Source: Pseudoalteromonas neustonica
GTDB taxonomy: Bacteria > Pseudomonadota > Gammaproteobacteria > Enterobacterales > Alteromonadaceae
Assembly: GCF_001653135.1 (NCBI RefSeq)
Contig: NZ_BDDS01000004.1
Location: forward strand, 248,001 to 312,000
Length of the DNA stretch: 64,000 nt
Direction: 5' to 3'
This document shows positions 35,565 to 46,000 of this stretch, one piece after another. Position 1 is the stretch's first letter, and each line of letters begins with the position of its first letter. Under the pieces are notes generated by a model. It searched no databases and had not been told where the DNA came from. It saw nothing but the letters and a program-made list of their open reading frames with translations. The translations under genes were made by a program, and so were the position numbers.

Positions 35565-36341
35565 CTAAATACTTTTCATCGCATTCTCATATATTTTTAG
35601 CACAACACTCCTTGGGAGTATTCGGTTGAGGAATACATAGAATTTATTTTCAAATAATGGAATTTCCCTGATTTTACCTTTAAATAATGCCTTTAATCCC
35701 AGCTTCGCTACTTTATTTGCGCTAATTCGATGCTTAGCGCTAAATGTGCCTTTATTATTTTTTGAAGTGTCTGCGCCATCAAAAACAAAAAAGTTAGTAT
35801 CAGTCCTCCCTGGAGATAAACACGTAACAGTGACATTATCAGCACGTACTTCCAGCGCTATTGCTTCACTAAAACTGGCTACATACGCTTTTGTTGCACA
35901 ATACGCTGCCATATAAGCCTGTGGCTGATAAGCTCCCGTGGACGCAACATTGAGTATATGTCCACGGCCATGTTGCGTCATATGTTCGGCAAAATAGTGT
36001 GTAAGGGTTGTTAACGCAGATATATTTACAGCTATCATGGCGTTAATATCACTCACTTTAAGCGCTAAGTGTTTACCATATAAGCCAAAGCCTGCATTAT
36101 TAATCGCTATATCAATGACAAGTTTTTGTTTTTCTAGCTCCTCAAGCATTGCTTTTATATCATTGTCATTAGCAAGATCAGCAACAAGTGTTAAGCGTAC
36201 ACTCGGTAATATGCGCGCCATTGACGTTAATTTATCTGCACTTCTGCCATGTAAAATAAGACTATATCCCAGAGCTGATAGTTCTTTAGCGAAAGCCAAA
36301 CCGATTCCTGAGGTGGCACCACTTACAAAAGCTATTTTCAT
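35565..36341 (-). CDS. Short-chain dehydrogenase/reductase (SDR)
   Basis: A classical SDR of about 258 residues: cofactor motif SGATSGIGLAFA, NNAGFG, active-site Ser in NVASTGAY and YCATKAYV (YxxxK), then LSPGRTDTNFF. The Arg after strand 2 (HGRSADKL) suggests NADP. The frame begins MNMK; ATG at 36341 or 36347 is possible. It is preceded by a MerR-type promoter and the MerR gene on the same strand, 63 bases upstream, so it is the likely regulated target. Substrate unknown. Confidence 0.87.
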   Translation of the reverse strand: MKIAFVSGATSGIGLAFAKELSALGYSLILHGRSADKLTSMARILPSVRLTLVADLANDNDIKAMLEELEKQKLVIDIAINNAGFGLYGKHLALKVSDINAMIAVNISALTTLTHYFAEHMTQHGRGHILNVASTGAYQPQAYMAAYCATKAYVASFSEAIALEVRADNVTVTCLSPGRTDTNFFVFDGADTSKNNKGTFSAKHRISANKVAKLGLKALFKGKIREIPLFENKFYVFLNRILPRSVVLKIYENAMKSI

Positions 36342-36370
36342 ATTCATTCACCTTTTTTGATTAAGGTGAA

Positions 36371-36402
36371 ATTCTAAAGTCTCCTCTATAGGGGAGAGTC
36401 AA
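36371..36402 (-). promoter_or_regulatory. MerR-type promoter and operator of the SDR gene
   Basis: On the minus strand: -35 TTGACT (36402-36397), -10 TAGAAT (36376-36371), spacer exactly 20 bases, filled by the near-perfect palindrome CTCCCCTATAGAGGAG (36396-36381). A long 19-20 base spacer with a dyad between the hexamers is the hallmark of promoters activated by MerR-family proteins through DNA distortion. The regulator gene lies immediately upstream (36410-36781). Confidence 0.8.
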
Positions 36403-36409
36403 CGGCTTT

Positions 36410-36781
36410 TTAAGAGTCCTCTAATAAACATTGGTTATAACGGGCTACGCGAGCTTCCAAGTCAGTCAAACCAACCAGTTTTAACTCAATTTCTTGGATA
36501 TGCTTAATATGGATCTCTCGTTTTTTATCGATTTCATTTCGTAAAAGATCAATAGGAATAAGCCCATGCTGTGCTTTTTCTGTGGCGAGCGCCGTTAACT
36601 CTTTTAAAGTAAAGCCGTAGGTTTTAGCCAACTTAATCATCGTTAATATTTCAATGTAGCTATCATCATAAACACGGTATTTACCGCTTCTTTGTGGGCG
36701 TTTTATGAGTGCTATTTCTTCATAAAAACGAATTGTTTTAACGCTAACACCTGATTTTTCTGATAATTTCCCTATAAACAT
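36410..36781 (-). CDS. MerR-family transcriptional regulator
   Basis: A 123-residue regulator: winged helix-turn-helix at residues 1-70 (IGKLSEKSGVSVKTIRFYEEIALI, RVYDDSYIEILTMIKLAKTYGFTLKEL) followed by the antiparallel dimerisation helix (about 80-120). It has only one Cys (near the C-terminus), so metal sensing by the CueR/ZntR scheme is unlikely. It probably controls the SDR gene directly downstream through the operator at 36371-36402. Length is typical for the small MerR group. Confidence 0.88.
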   Translation of the reverse strand: MFIGKLSEKSGVSVKTIRFYEEIALIKRPQRSGKYRVYDDSYIEILTMIKLAKTYGFTLKELTALATEKAQHGLIPIDLLRNEIDKKREIHIKHIQEIELKLVGLTDLEARVARYNQCLLEDS

Positions 36782-36872
36782 ATTATGTTCTCAATTTTAC
36801 GTGTGGTGGTATTGTATTTTTCTTTCTATATAAACCAATGCGTTAAGGCCTAATCACTTTTCAGTATTAATA

Positions 36873-36903
36873 TTTTTCAATCCACAAAGGTAAAAACACC
36901 CTA
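36873..36903. repeat. Remnant of MITE-like family 1 (one end)
   Basis: TTTTTCAATCCACAAAGGT followed by AAAAACACCCTAG matches the right end of the element at 10087-10402 (TTTCAATCCACAAAGGTCAA and CACGCCCTA) with few changes. Only this end is recognisable. It stops 5 bases before the stop codon of the hybrid kinase gene. Confidence 0.6.
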
Positions 36904-36908
36904 GGCAA

Positions 36909-38921
36909 TTAATTTAGCTTTGCTATAGCGGTCACAACAGCATCTTCAATAGAGTGCAATTTAAATGGTTTTGAGATAAACATATCCATACCTGCTTCTT
37001 TACAAGCGACTTTATCTGTTGACGACGTATTTGCTGTCAAAGCCACAATTAAGGTACTTTCGTGGTTACAAATATTGTCAGCGCGCAAAATTTTAGTGGC
37101 TTCTAAACCATCAAGCTGTGGCATCACACAATCCATAAAAATAAGATCATATTTCCTTTGCTTGCATTTTAAAATTGCATCTTCCCCGTCCACCGCAAAA
37201 TCAGCCTTAATAGCTAATTTTTCTAAAGATGCATCGAGTACAAACCTGTTTATTTGGTTATCATCAACAACCAAGACGGATAGATTGGTAGCGTCTATAT
37301 CAACATTCAAACGTTGATTACTCTCAATTTGGGCTTCTCCGACAGCAAGTGGAATATCAATAATAAACGTAGTGCCACTATTAAATTCGCTATTTACACT
37401 GATAGTCCCATTCATGTAATCAATGAGTTCTTTAACAATTGCTAATCCTAATCCCGTACCGCCTTTACTTCTTTTTGCATCAACTTCTTGAGTAAAAGGT
37501 GAAAATAACGAATCCAGAAAAGGTTTTGTCATCCCTCTACCAGTATCACTTATCTCTATATGCAATGCATACTTGTCATCTAGGTCGCTAACATCAGCAC
37601 TAAATTTCACTTCGCCTTTTTCAGTAAATTTTAAAGAATTACTTAATAAGTTTGAAACAATTTGGCTTAGTCTCGCATTGTCACAATAAGCCCAGCAATC
37701 ATCAGGAATTGTTATGCATGTTTGAAAATTGACTTTATTATCTTTAAATAAAGGAATGTACAACGACCCAAGATCTACAAATATCGTTTTTAATAAAAAA
37801 TGGTTTGGTTCAAGCTTCAGCTCTCCATGATTTATTTTTGAAAAATCAAGAACCTCATTAATTATACTGAGTAATATATCGGCGCTTCTCAGTGCTACTT
37901 TGAGCTTTTCAACTCTTTTCTCTTCACGATGCTCATCTAAAAGCGTTGTAAGCATGCCTGTAATGCCATTAAGTGGCGTTCTCAATTCGTGGCTTATTTT
38001 TGCAAGTAGCATACTTCTGTCTTCTAACATTCGCTCAGCTTCGGCTTTTTTATTCTTTAGCTCTTCGCGAAGCATGACTGATTCGGTAATATCTTGTAAG
38101 GTGCCGAACAACCTTATACAACAACCATTTGTAAATTCAGCCTCTCCAAATGTTGAAACCCATATCTCCTTATTATTTGCTGTAGTTAGTTCGAGCTCCA
38201 GATGCCATTTATCACCATTTTCAATTGCGGACTCCACAGCTTGGCTAATGCTTTCACGGCTGTTACCCACTTTAAAAAACGCTATCGCGGAGTCTAACTC
38301 TGGTACATATAAATCAGGCACCTCATGAATACGGCGAGTTTGTTCACTCCAGATAATTTTGTCTTTAACTAAATCAACTTCCCAAGAACCAATATTTGCC
38401 ACATTCTCTAGTTTCAACAGTGTGTTATTGTTTTTTAATAACTGTTCATTGGCTATCTTTCGTGCAAATTCGCAGCCAAGCCACTGCGCAAATAACTCAA
38501 CATAGTCATGCGCTTCTTGAGTAAAAGGCATTGAAGCATTAGGAGAAGAAAAGTTGACAGTACCAAATACTTTAGCGCCAACTTTAATTGGCGCACCAAT
38601 ATACGATTCAAGTTGAAAGTTTAAATAACAGGGATGATTTGCAATGCTGCTTGTTGAAGCTTTGTGGAAGGTAAGCGCCGCATCAGCTGTTAATGTATGT
38701 ACGCAATAAGTGCCATCTAGATCAAAAACAGTCTCTGGTGTTAAAGAATCATCGGGTGTGATCACATACAGCACTTTATACGTGCTATTCTCAATTTCAC
38801 TAATAATCGCAATATCTAAGTTAAAAACATCTAACCCAAATATAAGTAACTTATGTATTTTTTCATCAAAGTTTTTACTCTGATCAGATACGATATCATG
38901 GAAACGTCTAAGAAAATTCAA
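36909..38921 (-). CDS. Hybrid sensor histidine kinase (GAF-PAS-HisKA-HATPase-REC)
   Basis: A 670-residue cytoplasmic kinase with no membrane helices. GAF domain (about 1-160, with DGTYCVHTL and IGAPIKVGAKVFGTVNF), PAS (about 170-285), HisKA with the phospho-accepting His in AKISHELRTPLNGI (about 310), HATPase (about 410-530; NLLSNSLKFTEKG, DTGRGM, GGTGLGLAIVKELI) and a receiver domain (about 545-668) with the phospho-Asp in KYDLIFMDCVMPQLDG and Lys in FISKPF. All phosphorelay residues are intact. The relay partner (Hpt or second regulator) is not nearby. Confidence 0.92.
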   Translation of the reverse strand: MNFLRRFHDIVSDQSKNFDEKIHKLLIFGLDVFNLDIAIISEIENSTYKVLYVITPDDSLTPETVFDLDGTYCVHTLTADAALTFHKASTSSIANHPCYLNFQLESYIGAPIKVGAKVFGTVNFSSPNASMPFTQEAHDYVELFAQWLGCEFARKIANEQLLKNNNTLLKLENVANIGSWEVDLVKDKIIWSEQTRRIHEVPDLYVPELDSAIAFFKVGNSRESISQAVESAIENGDKWHLELELTTANNKEIWVSTFGEAEFTNGCCIRLFGTLQDITESVMLREELKNKKAEAERMLEDRSMLLAKISHELRTPLNGITGMLTTLLDEHREEKRVEKLKVALRSADILLSIINEVLDFSKINHGELKLEPNHFLLKTIFVDLGSLYIPLFKDNKVNFQTCITIPDDCWAYCDNARLSQIVSNLLSNSLKFTEKGEVKFSADVSDLDDKYALHIEISDTGRGMTKPFLDSLFSPFTQEVDAKRSKGGTGLGLAIVKELIDYMNGTISVNSEFNSGTTFIIDIPLAVGEAQIESNQRLNVDIDATNLSVLVVDDNQINRFVLDASLEKLAIKADFAVDGEDAILKCKQRKYDLIFMDCVMPQLDGLEATKILRADNICNHESTLIVALTANTSSTDKVACKEAGMDMFISKPFKLHSIEDAVVTAIAKLN

Positions 38922-39295
38922 TCGAAAATTCCTTATTTTTAATTTTCTTCAAGGTTACTCACACACCAATATGTATTGACTATTAAAACGTAAAGTTATT
39001 TATTCCTTTAATAGCGCCAAATAAAGAATTATTCAATTTTAATGTTCTCTAAGTCTACATCAAATCTAGTTATTTTTTAATAATAGCGCAACATACATTA
39101 AGTTTTACCTTTTTAAAGTTCATTTTGCCTAAAAAGCATTCTATTCATAGCTTTATATTGATAAGTGGATCGTCGTCCAAGTGGAAGCATAGTGTTATAG
39201 CTGCCTGATTGTATTGAATCATACTAAAATAAGCCAAATAAAAACGTTGTGATCTGTGCGTTAAAACTCTCACATATCACGACACTAAGCGACGA
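38922..39295. other. Intergenic region, 374 bases
   Basis: Lies between two minus-strand genes: it holds the promoter of the hybrid kinase and the 3' end of the poly-HAMP chemoreceptor. Near 39249-39288 is an imperfect dyad (GTTGTGAT...ATCACGAC) that may terminate the chemoreceptor transcript. No open frame or repeat family seen elsewhere in it. Confidence 0.4.
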
Positions 39296-42043
39296 TTAAA
39301 CCGTAAATTGATACATAAGTTTCTTCAATTCTTCAGCATCTTGAGACAAGCTGTTACTTGACGCATTAGCGTTATCAACTAACCCGCTGTTCATTTGTAT
39401 TATGCTATCCATTTGTTTTACTGCACTGTTAATTTGAGCAATCCCACTTGATTGCTCACTACTTGCTGTCGCAATATCATGCATCAAAGCAGCTAAATCT
39501 TTAATACTGGCAACAATACTGACTAATGTTTTTCCTGATTGTGACGCTAACTCCATGCCATGTCTTACTTTATCTGAACTATCATTTAAAAGAATTGCTA
39601 TATTTTTGGATGCGTCCGCACTTCGCTGTGCTAAATGCCTTACCTCAGCAGCTACAACAGCAAAGCCGCGCCCTTTCTCCCCTGCACGTGCAGCTTCAAC
39701 AGCGGCGTTAAGTGCTAATAAATTTGTTTGAAAAGCAATTTCGTTGATCACCTCGATAATATTTGATATCTCAGCAGAGCTTTTACTTATTTCTTGCATC
39801 GCATCGACGGTACTGGTGACAAGTTTTCCGCCTTGTTGGGCTTGACTATCAGTTAAAACGGCGAGCTCATTTGCTTTATGTGCATTTTGAGTATTAATTT
39901 GTACTGTTTCTGTGATCTCACTCATAGAAGAGGTTGTTTCTTCGATGGAAGCAGCTTGAGATTCTGTACGAATATTTAAATCACTCATACCTGAACGAAT
40001 ATTATGCGAAGAGTTTGTAATTGTATCTGCGGTTGCCGTTATTAAAGAGACCATTTGAGATAAGTTACTTACACTGATATTTACTGATTGCTTAAGCAGC
40101 TCAAATTGTCCCTCATAATTACCTTGCACTTGCTTTGTTAAATTACCTTCAGAAACAGCGTGCATAACCGCTATACATTCGTTTAATGGGGCTGATATTG
40201 CATCGAGTGTTCTATTAATACCTTTGACAATAACGAGAAACTCTCCTGAGTGCTTACTTTCTTCAGCTCTACAGTCTATATCACCTAAACTTGCAGCATT
40301 TGCTAATTGTGTACTGTCTTGCACCATATTGTGTATAGCTTCAATACTCGTTGCAAGGCTGTGTTTTATTTGTAAAAAATCCCCTCGATAATTAGTACTT
40401 AAATCAGTGGGTAGCACTCCAATTGAAATACTATCAAGGTACTTTGTTGTTAACTGTACAGGTTCAATAATTGAATCCAGTGTTGAGTTAAAACCATGTA
40501 TTATTTTTTTAAAATCACCTTGGTGATGCGTTTCTTCGGCGCGCTTTGAAAGCTGCCCGTGTGATGCAGCCGCCACCAGCATATTTGTATCGTCTATTAA
40601 CTGTATGATTGCTTTGGTTGATGTCTCAAGACTCTGTTTTATTTCTAAAAATTCGCCATTATATTGTCCGGTTATTACGGTTGGTATATCCCCTTTTGCT
40701 ATCTGATTTAGATAATCACGGGTTTGATGAATGGGGCTAACAATTGCATCTAACATCTGATTAATACCATCAGCAAGCGTCAACATAAACCCCGTGTAAC
40801 CAACTGTACTTAAGCGAGATCCAAGCTTTCCTGCTACCGCAGCTTTAATGATACTGTCTATGTGTGACTCAGCTTGTCGTTGCTGAGTTAAATCTGTTAA
40901 TTCATAAACTATGCCTGATGTTTTACCACTTTCATCAATCACAGGGTTAGCGATAATATTAAATACAATATGAGCAAATGTAACCTCGCAGCACACTTGC
41001 TCAGAGTGCGCTTGTTGTAATGTGAAAAGTTGCGCTTGGTTAATAAATAGTTTATCAATCGTTGCCACTTCTAATACGTCTTTATATCCTATGATGTCTT
41101 CGTAGGTTGTAAATAACGCGTGGCATTGTTGGTTAGCATATATTATTTGACCACTTTTAGTTGCTAGCATGACAGGTGACGTGGCGTTATCCAATGCTTG
41201 CTTTATACGACCATTTTCTTGAGCCTGCTCTCGTTGTTGTTCAACTTTTAGCTTTAAATCACATTGCATGTCATCAAGATTTGACTGCATCGTATTTAAA
41301 TTAATAAGTAATTTACCTATTTCGTCATGACTACTAACCAAAATAGTATTTGAAAAATTGCCTTTTGCAATTTGTTCAGCAATATGTGAAGCACTTAAAA
41401 TTGGACTAATAATCAATTTTTGCACGTAAATAGTCATAATAACGATAATAAAAAATGCCAAAACGATTAAAGCGATTGTACTTTGCGTAATAAATTTTTC
41501 TTTTTTAATAATGAGCTGTTCAGTTTTTTCACTCACTAACTCATCAATACTATTGTTTAGCTCCTCTAGCAGCATAGCCGATGCCCTATCAATCCCTTTT
41601 ACTGCTCTATCACCTGCTTGCGTATTAAAATCGGCTTGTTGAAATTGCTCAAGCCCTATCATATATTGCTTACCTAGTTTGGCATGCTCGCTTTTAAACG
41701 TTTGTAACTGTTTAATCATCGCTGCAGGTAAGTGAGATGTGTTTATCAAACTATCGGTTAAACGTACGATGTCTTTTTCTCGCGCTTTAAATCGCGTCAG
41801 GTATTTGTCATATTGAGGTTCATCAAAGCCACGAATGAGGATATTTTTCCACTCTTGAACTTGCGATTTAAACTCGATCAATACTTGGCTAACTTGCTGG
41901 CGTGACTGTAACTCTTGATTTATTAAATCATCTAAATCCTTAGCCACCCCCTTTACAACTGACAATGCAAATAGAGCACCAAACACAATTGCAATAAATG
42001 CCCCAATGACAGTCAACATAAGCTTTGATTTAATACTGTTCAT
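39296..42043 (-). CDS. Methyl-accepting chemotaxis protein with PAS and poly-HAMP array
   Basis: About 915 residues from ATG 42043 ([10 protein letters not shown], with GGAA upstream; five more codons are open to 42058). TM1 (about 10-30), helical periplasmic sensor, TM2 (about 185-205), HAMP (about 210-260), PAS (about 285-390, [21 protein letters not shown]), then a chain of HAMP-like units of about 45 residues each ([51 protein letters not shown]) and the signalling domain with tip [20 protein letters not shown]. Poly-HAMP arrays occur in Aer2-like receptors, where they relay signals. Orphan receptor; ligand unknown. Confidence 0.9.
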   Translation of the reverse strand: MNSIKSKLMLTVIGAFIAIVFGALFALSVVKGVAKDLDDLINQELQSRQQVSQVLIEFKSQVQEWKNILIRGFDEPQYDKYLTRFKAREKDIVRLTDSLINTSHLPAAMIKQLQTFKSEHAKLGKQYMIGLEQFQQADFNTQAGDRAVKGIDRASAMLLEELNNSIDELVSEKTEQLIIKKEKFITQSTIALIVLAFFIIVIMTIYVQKLIISPILSASHIAEQIAKGNFSNTILVSSHDEIGKLLINLNTMQSNLDDMQCDLKLKVEQQREQAQENGRIKQALDNATSPVMLATKSGQIIYANQQCHALFTTYEDIIGYKDVLEVATIDKLFINQAQLFTLQQAHSEQVCCEVTFAHIVFNIIANPVIDESGKTSGIVYELTDLTQQRQAESHIDSIIKAAVAGKLGSRLSTVGYTGFMLTLADGINQMLDAIVSPIHQTRDYLNQIAKGDIPTVITGQYNGEFLEIKQSLETSTKAIIQLIDDTNMLVAAASHGQLSKRAEETHHQGDFKKIIHGFNSTLDSIIEPVQLTTKYLDSISIGVLPTDLSTNYRGDFLQIKHSLATSIEAIHNMVQDSTQLANAASLGDIDCRAEESKHSGEFLVIVKGINRTLDAISAPLNECIAVMHAVSEGNLTKQVQGNYEGQFELLKQSVNISVSNLSQMVSLITATADTITNSSHNIRSGMSDLNIRTESQAASIEETTSSMSEITETVQINTQNAHKANELAVLTDSQAQQGGKLVTSTVDAMQEISKSSAEISNIIEVINEIAFQTNLLALNAAVEAARAGEKGRGFAVVAAEVRHLAQRSADASKNIAILLNDSSDKVRHGMELASQSGKTLVSIVASIKDLAALMHDIATASSEQSSGIAQINSAVKQMDSIIQMNSGLVDNANASSNSLSQDAEELKKLMYQFTV

Positions 42044-42130
42044 AATAACGTATTCCATGTTTATTACTTTTTCATTACACAGTTAAAATGTAGTAAGAAA
42101 ATAAGCTTTAACAACTATTTATTTAATTCT

Positions 42131-42156
42131 GATACTGATACTGGTACTGAAGATAC
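42131..42156. repeat. Short GATACT direct repeats in a divergent promoter region
   Basis: GATACT, GATACT, GGTACT and GATACT occur within 26 bases between the chemoreceptor gene and the VC0807-like gene. It may be a simple-sequence expansion or a set of half-sites; nothing links it to a known regulator. Confidence 0.4.
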
Positions 42157-42246
42157 TAATTTTATAGATACCTCACCGCGAGTAGTGACGCAGTAAAGAG
42201 ATAGTTGGTATACTTTGCTCAATTGATGTTAAGGACAAGTACCTAA

Positions 42247-42936
42247 ATGACCACAAAAACAAAAAAAAATAATTTTTTTAGCAATATCATTTTTAATATT
42301 ATTTTACCTGCGATTATTTTAAGTCGCTTTAGCACTGCTGACACGCTCGGTCCAGTGTGGGCTGTCGTGGTCGCACTGGCATTTCCAATACTATTTGGTT
42401 TATGGGAGCTTAAGCAATCTGGGAAAGTTAACTTTTTCTCAGTATTGGGCATCATTAGCGTATTACTAACGGGCGGCATCAGCTTATTGAAGTTAGATCC
42501 ATCTTATATTGCGATTAAAGAAGCAATGGTGCCGGCTATTATTGGCGTGATTGTACTGATCAGCCAATACACTCCTTACCCTTTAATACGTAAACTTTTG
42601 ATCAACCCAGATATTCTTGATACAGAAAAATTGGCAAGTGTATTAGAGCAACATAATAATACGGCTGTGTTCAATGCTAAAATGCGCTTGGCTGGATTCA
42701 TTGTAGCGTGTGCGTTCTTTTTATCTGCAACGTTAAACTACTTTTTAGCAAAAGCGATTGTAGTGAGCCCCGCTGGCACTACCGCTTACGCAGAAGAACT
42801 AGGCCGTATGACATGGTTGAGTTACCCCGTCATTGTACTGCCAACTATGGTTATGCTTATTGGCGCGATTATTTTTACATTTATGCAAATTGGTAAATTA
42901 ACAAAACAATCAATTGATGAATTTATCTTGCCCTAA
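42247..42936 (+). CDS. VC0807-like integral membrane protein
   Basis: A 229-residue protein with about six hydrophobic helices (9-27, 33-52, 63-80, 95-110, 147-168, 193-216). The start FFSNIIFNIILPAIILSRFS, GPVWAVVVALAFPILFGLWEL, and the end FTFMQIGKLTKQSIDEFIL fit the VC0807 family of septation-protein-A-like membrane proteins. Function unknown. The ATG lies 188 bases from the divergent chemoreceptor start. Confidence 0.65.
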   Translation: MTTKTKKNNFFSNIIFNIILPAIILSRFSTADTLGPVWAVVVALAFPILFGLWELKQSGKVNFFSVLGIISVLLTGGISLLKLDPSYIAIKEAMVPAIIGVIVLISQYTPYPLIRKLLINPDILDTEKLASVLEQHNNTAVFNAKMRLAGFIVACAFFLSATLNYFLAKAIVVSPAGTTAYAEELGRMTWLSYPVIVLPTMVMLIGAIIFTFMQIGKLTKQSIDEFILP

Positions 42937-43072
42937 TACATTATGACCCACTGATATTAAATGGTGGGTTTATTTGATGTTCCTTTTTCTTCATACTATT
43001 TCATTTTATTGCCTATACTCTGTGTGACATTAGTTTTTTAGCTAACTTAACTACAGGGTATAAGGGAATAGT

Positions 43073-46000
43073 ATGGCCTCAACACGCTCCTCATTTAATC
43101 TATTAACCTCGTTACGTGCCAAATTGATCGGTGCTTTTTCTGCAGTGATGATCATTCTTGCCATTATCGGTTTAACCTCCTTTTTCGCATTAAAGTCCGC
43201 CTCTGATGGTTTTAAAGATTATCGCGAACTAGCACGAGATAGTAATCTTGCCGGAATTTTACAATCAAATATGCTTATGGTGCGTATGAACGTAAAAGAT
43301 TTTTTGCTCACTGGCAGTAACAAAGATATTGAACAATACACACAATATTTTAATGATGTTGATGCCCTACTCAAAAAGGCCAAAACCGAAATTAATAACC
43401 CCCAAAGAGCTGAAATGGTTTCAGAGTTGAGCTTAGAAATAAATACCTACAACGCAACTTTTGACGTAATTAAACAATACAGAGTTGAACGAAACATATT
43501 GGTTAATGAACAACTCAATACCCTCGGCCCACAAATGGAGAAAGATCTCACCGATTTAATGTTAAGCGCTTCAAATAGTAACAATATTCAAGTCGCACAT
43601 TTGGCTGGGCTGGCAATGCGCAACTTGTTACTTGGTAGACTTTACGTTATTAAATTTCTAGAAAGCAATGAAGAAAGCGCTGCGCAACGTGTACGTCAAG
43701 AATTTTCAGCATTCGATACTCAAATTGCACAACTTCAAACGGCCTCTGCTGCTGGCAATAGCCAATCCTTGATCAATAAAGTAAATGATAATCGAAATAG
43801 CTATTTAGATGCTTTTGAGCAAACCGTTAATATTATTAATGATAGAAACGATAAAGTAACCAATACCCTTGATGTGATAGGGCCTAAATTTGCAAGCTTG
43901 GTTGATGATCTAAAGCTCTCAGTTAAGCGTGACCAAGATCAACTTGGCCCACAGTTAAAAACTAAAAACGAAAATGCAATCAATCAAATTGTAATCTTCT
44001 TTAGTGCCGCTTTAGCGCTCAGTGCTGTTATTGTGTTTTTCTTAACGAAAGTCGTTATGAAGCAACTTGGCAAAGATCCTACTGAGCTTGAGCACATTGC
44101 ACTGGCTATTGCTAAAGGTGATCTAGACCAAGAATACGACGAACACAAACCCGAGGGAGTGTTCAAATCAATGTTATCAATGCGAGATAACTTAAAAATC
44201 GGTCGTGACAAAGAAATGCAAGAACGTCGTATTGCACAAGTTAATGCGCGCATTAAAAATGCGCTCGATAACGCCAGTTCAAGCGTGATGATTACTGATA
44301 AAGATCATAATGTCATTTATATGAATGATGCCATAAATACGATGTTTAGTAATATCGAGAAAGACATCCGCACAGAGTCACCTGGCTTTAATGCAAAGCA
44401 AATCATCAATACTCCACTGGCGACCCAGTTTGATTATTTTAAAACTATACAAAACGATATCAATCACTTAACGAATGTTTTTAATGGCCAATTTGTTATC
44501 GGTGGCCGTACTTTTATTTTGGTTGCAAGCCCTGTGATCGTTGATAACCAGCGTGTTGGGACCGTTTTTGAATGGGAAGATAAAACAGATTGGCTCACAC
44601 AAGAACAAGAAAAAACACGTATAGCATCTGAAAATGCCCGTGTAAAATATGCCTTAGATGGCTCATCCGGCCGAGTAATGATCACCGACAAATCATACAA
44701 TGTGATTTATCTAAATGACGCTATAAAAACCATGTTTGCAGAGGCTGAAAATGCAATCCAATCTGTGGTTTCAGACTTCACTGTACAGGCAGTTTTAGGC
44801 GCAAAACTCGATACTCACTTTTCGCACTTCAGTGATTTACTAAACCAGTTTGATGATCAACAAAGTAGTATTAAAACAGAGCTTATTATTGCGGGTCATA
44901 CTTTTAGTATTGTGGCGAGCCCTGTAAATGTTAATGATGAACGCGTAGGTACCGTTATTGAGTGGGAAGACAAAACACAATGGCTTGCACAAGAACAAGA
45001 AAAAACACGTATCGCATCTGAAAATGCACGGGTTAAATACGCCCTTGATAGTGTATCTGGTAATGTCATGATCGCAGATCCTGATCTGAATATTATCTAT
45101 GCCAATAACGAATTAAAAACAATGTTTAATAATGTTGAAGCAGATCTTAAAACTCACATAAACAATTTTGATGCACAAAACCTCTTTACCTTAAGTATTG
45201 AACAGTTTTATCTTGAACCAGAGCAACAAAAACACACCTTTGAGGCACTAACAAGTACATACCGTAGCACAGAGCATATAGGTAACAGTGTCTTTGCACT
45301 CACGGCAAATCCTATTTTTGTTGATAATCATCGCATTGGCACCGTCCTTGAGTGGGTTGATAGGACTGCTGAAGTAAATATAGAAAAAGAGATAGACACA
45401 ATAGTTCATGCTGCATCGCACGGCGATTTAAGTAAAAAAATAGATATTCAGGGTAAATCAGGATTTTTTGAAAAACTGAGTACCGGATTAAACTTACTCG
45501 TAGAGACCGTAGAAGTTTCTGTTAACGATGTAACCTTAATGCTTGGTGCAATGGCACAAGGGGATTTATCAAAACGTATAACCAATGAGTACGCTGGTAC
45601 GTTTGGTCAATTAAAAGAAGATACCAATGCAACAGCAGATAAATTAACCGAAATTATTTTTGGTATTCGTTCTGCTGCTAGCAGTATTTCTCAAGGTGCT
45701 AACGAGATAGCTCAAGGTAATGCTGATTTAAGTCAACGTACTGAAGAGCAAGCAAGCAGTTTGGAACAAACTTCTGCAAGCATGGACGAAATAACTGAAA
45801 TAGTGCAACAAAGTGCGGTCCGTTCAGAGGAGGCTAACGATCTCGCCCAAGAAGCAAAAGAACGAGCGGAATCAGGCGGCAATATTGTTAGCCAAGCAGT
45901 TAGTGCGATGCGCGAAATAAACGACTCAAGTAAAAAAATTGCCGAGATTATTTCTGTGATTGACGAAATAGCCTTTCAAACAAACTTACTAGCATTGAAT

